Source: 2-12-FULL-42-15 sp964196565
GTDB taxonomy: Bacteria > Pseudomonadota > Gammaproteobacteria > Coxiellales > Coxiellaceae
Assembly (NCBI GenBank): GCA_964196565.1
Contig: CAXMUH010000068.1
Location: forward strand, 1-5,944
Length of the DNA stretch: 5,944 nt
Direction: 5' to 3'
Part shown: positions 5,904 to 5,944 of the stretch, piece by piece
How the letters are laid out: each line of letters begins with the position of its first letter
Position numbering within the stretch: the stretch's first letter is position 1
Position numbers and translations under genes: made by a program
Notes under the pieces: generated by a model
The model's input: only the letters and a program-made list of their open reading frames with translations
The model's database searches: none
What the model was told of the DNA's origin: nothing

Positions 5904-5944
5904 TTTCACCTTATTAATATTTGCTGCTTGCGTACTTGTCGTAT

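Noticed and set aside
5904..5909. GTG start at 5909 for the small minus-strand gene
   Set aside because: It overlaps the AAGG ribosome site that is well placed for the ATG at 5903.
1..5944. CRISPR arrays, tRNA or rRNA genes
   Set aside because: No regularly spaced repeats, cloverleaf-like segments or rRNA landmarks were seen.

Overview
The window looks like an accessory segment of an AT-rich gammaproteobacterium, most likely a host-associated one of the Legionellales type (Legionella, Coxiella, Aquicella and relatives). This placement is inferred: ordinary leucine-catabolism genes lie next to large proteins that look like secreted effectors (a kinase-like module, membrane helices, and a long acidic serine-rich tail of eukaryotic character). 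No secretion gene or rRNA is present to confirm the taxon.

Layout: (1) 1-2319, minus strand: a tightly packed liuC-liuD pair, methylglutaconyl-CoA hydratase followed 4 nt later by the biotin-carboxylase subunit of methylcrotonyl-CoA carboxylase, which runs off the left edge. (2) 2320-2487: a divergent intergenic region with candidate promoters for both sides. (3) 2488-5323, plus strand: two consecutive frames that most simply read as one broken or frameshifted gene. The first frame (600 codons) carries an atypical kinase-like signature (Gly-rich stretch, Lys33, Glu46, D-x-H-x-x-N, DFD). The second carries several transmembrane helices and a disordered acidic Ser/Pro tail. They overlap at a run of nine T (4243-4251); eight T would give one continuous protein of about 944 residues. 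(4) 5324-5537: a gene-free stretch beginning with a decayed, internally deleted fragment of an IS6-family transposase, then small palindromes and a GAAA-tetraloop hairpin. (5) 5538-5903, minus strand: a small Ser/Asp-rich orphan protein ending in Cys-Ile-Pro-Gln, which has the form of a CaaX prenylation box.

LiuC and LiuD act at adjacent steps of leucine breakdown: LiuD, with the absent carboxyltransferase subunit LiuB, makes 3-methylglutaconyl-CoA, and LiuC hydrates it to HMG-CoA. The right half is unrelated to that pathway and looks like a small effector-type island with an insertion-sequence scar. The features most worth following up are the kinase-like/membrane protein with its T9 frame switch, and the small CaaX-ending protein.
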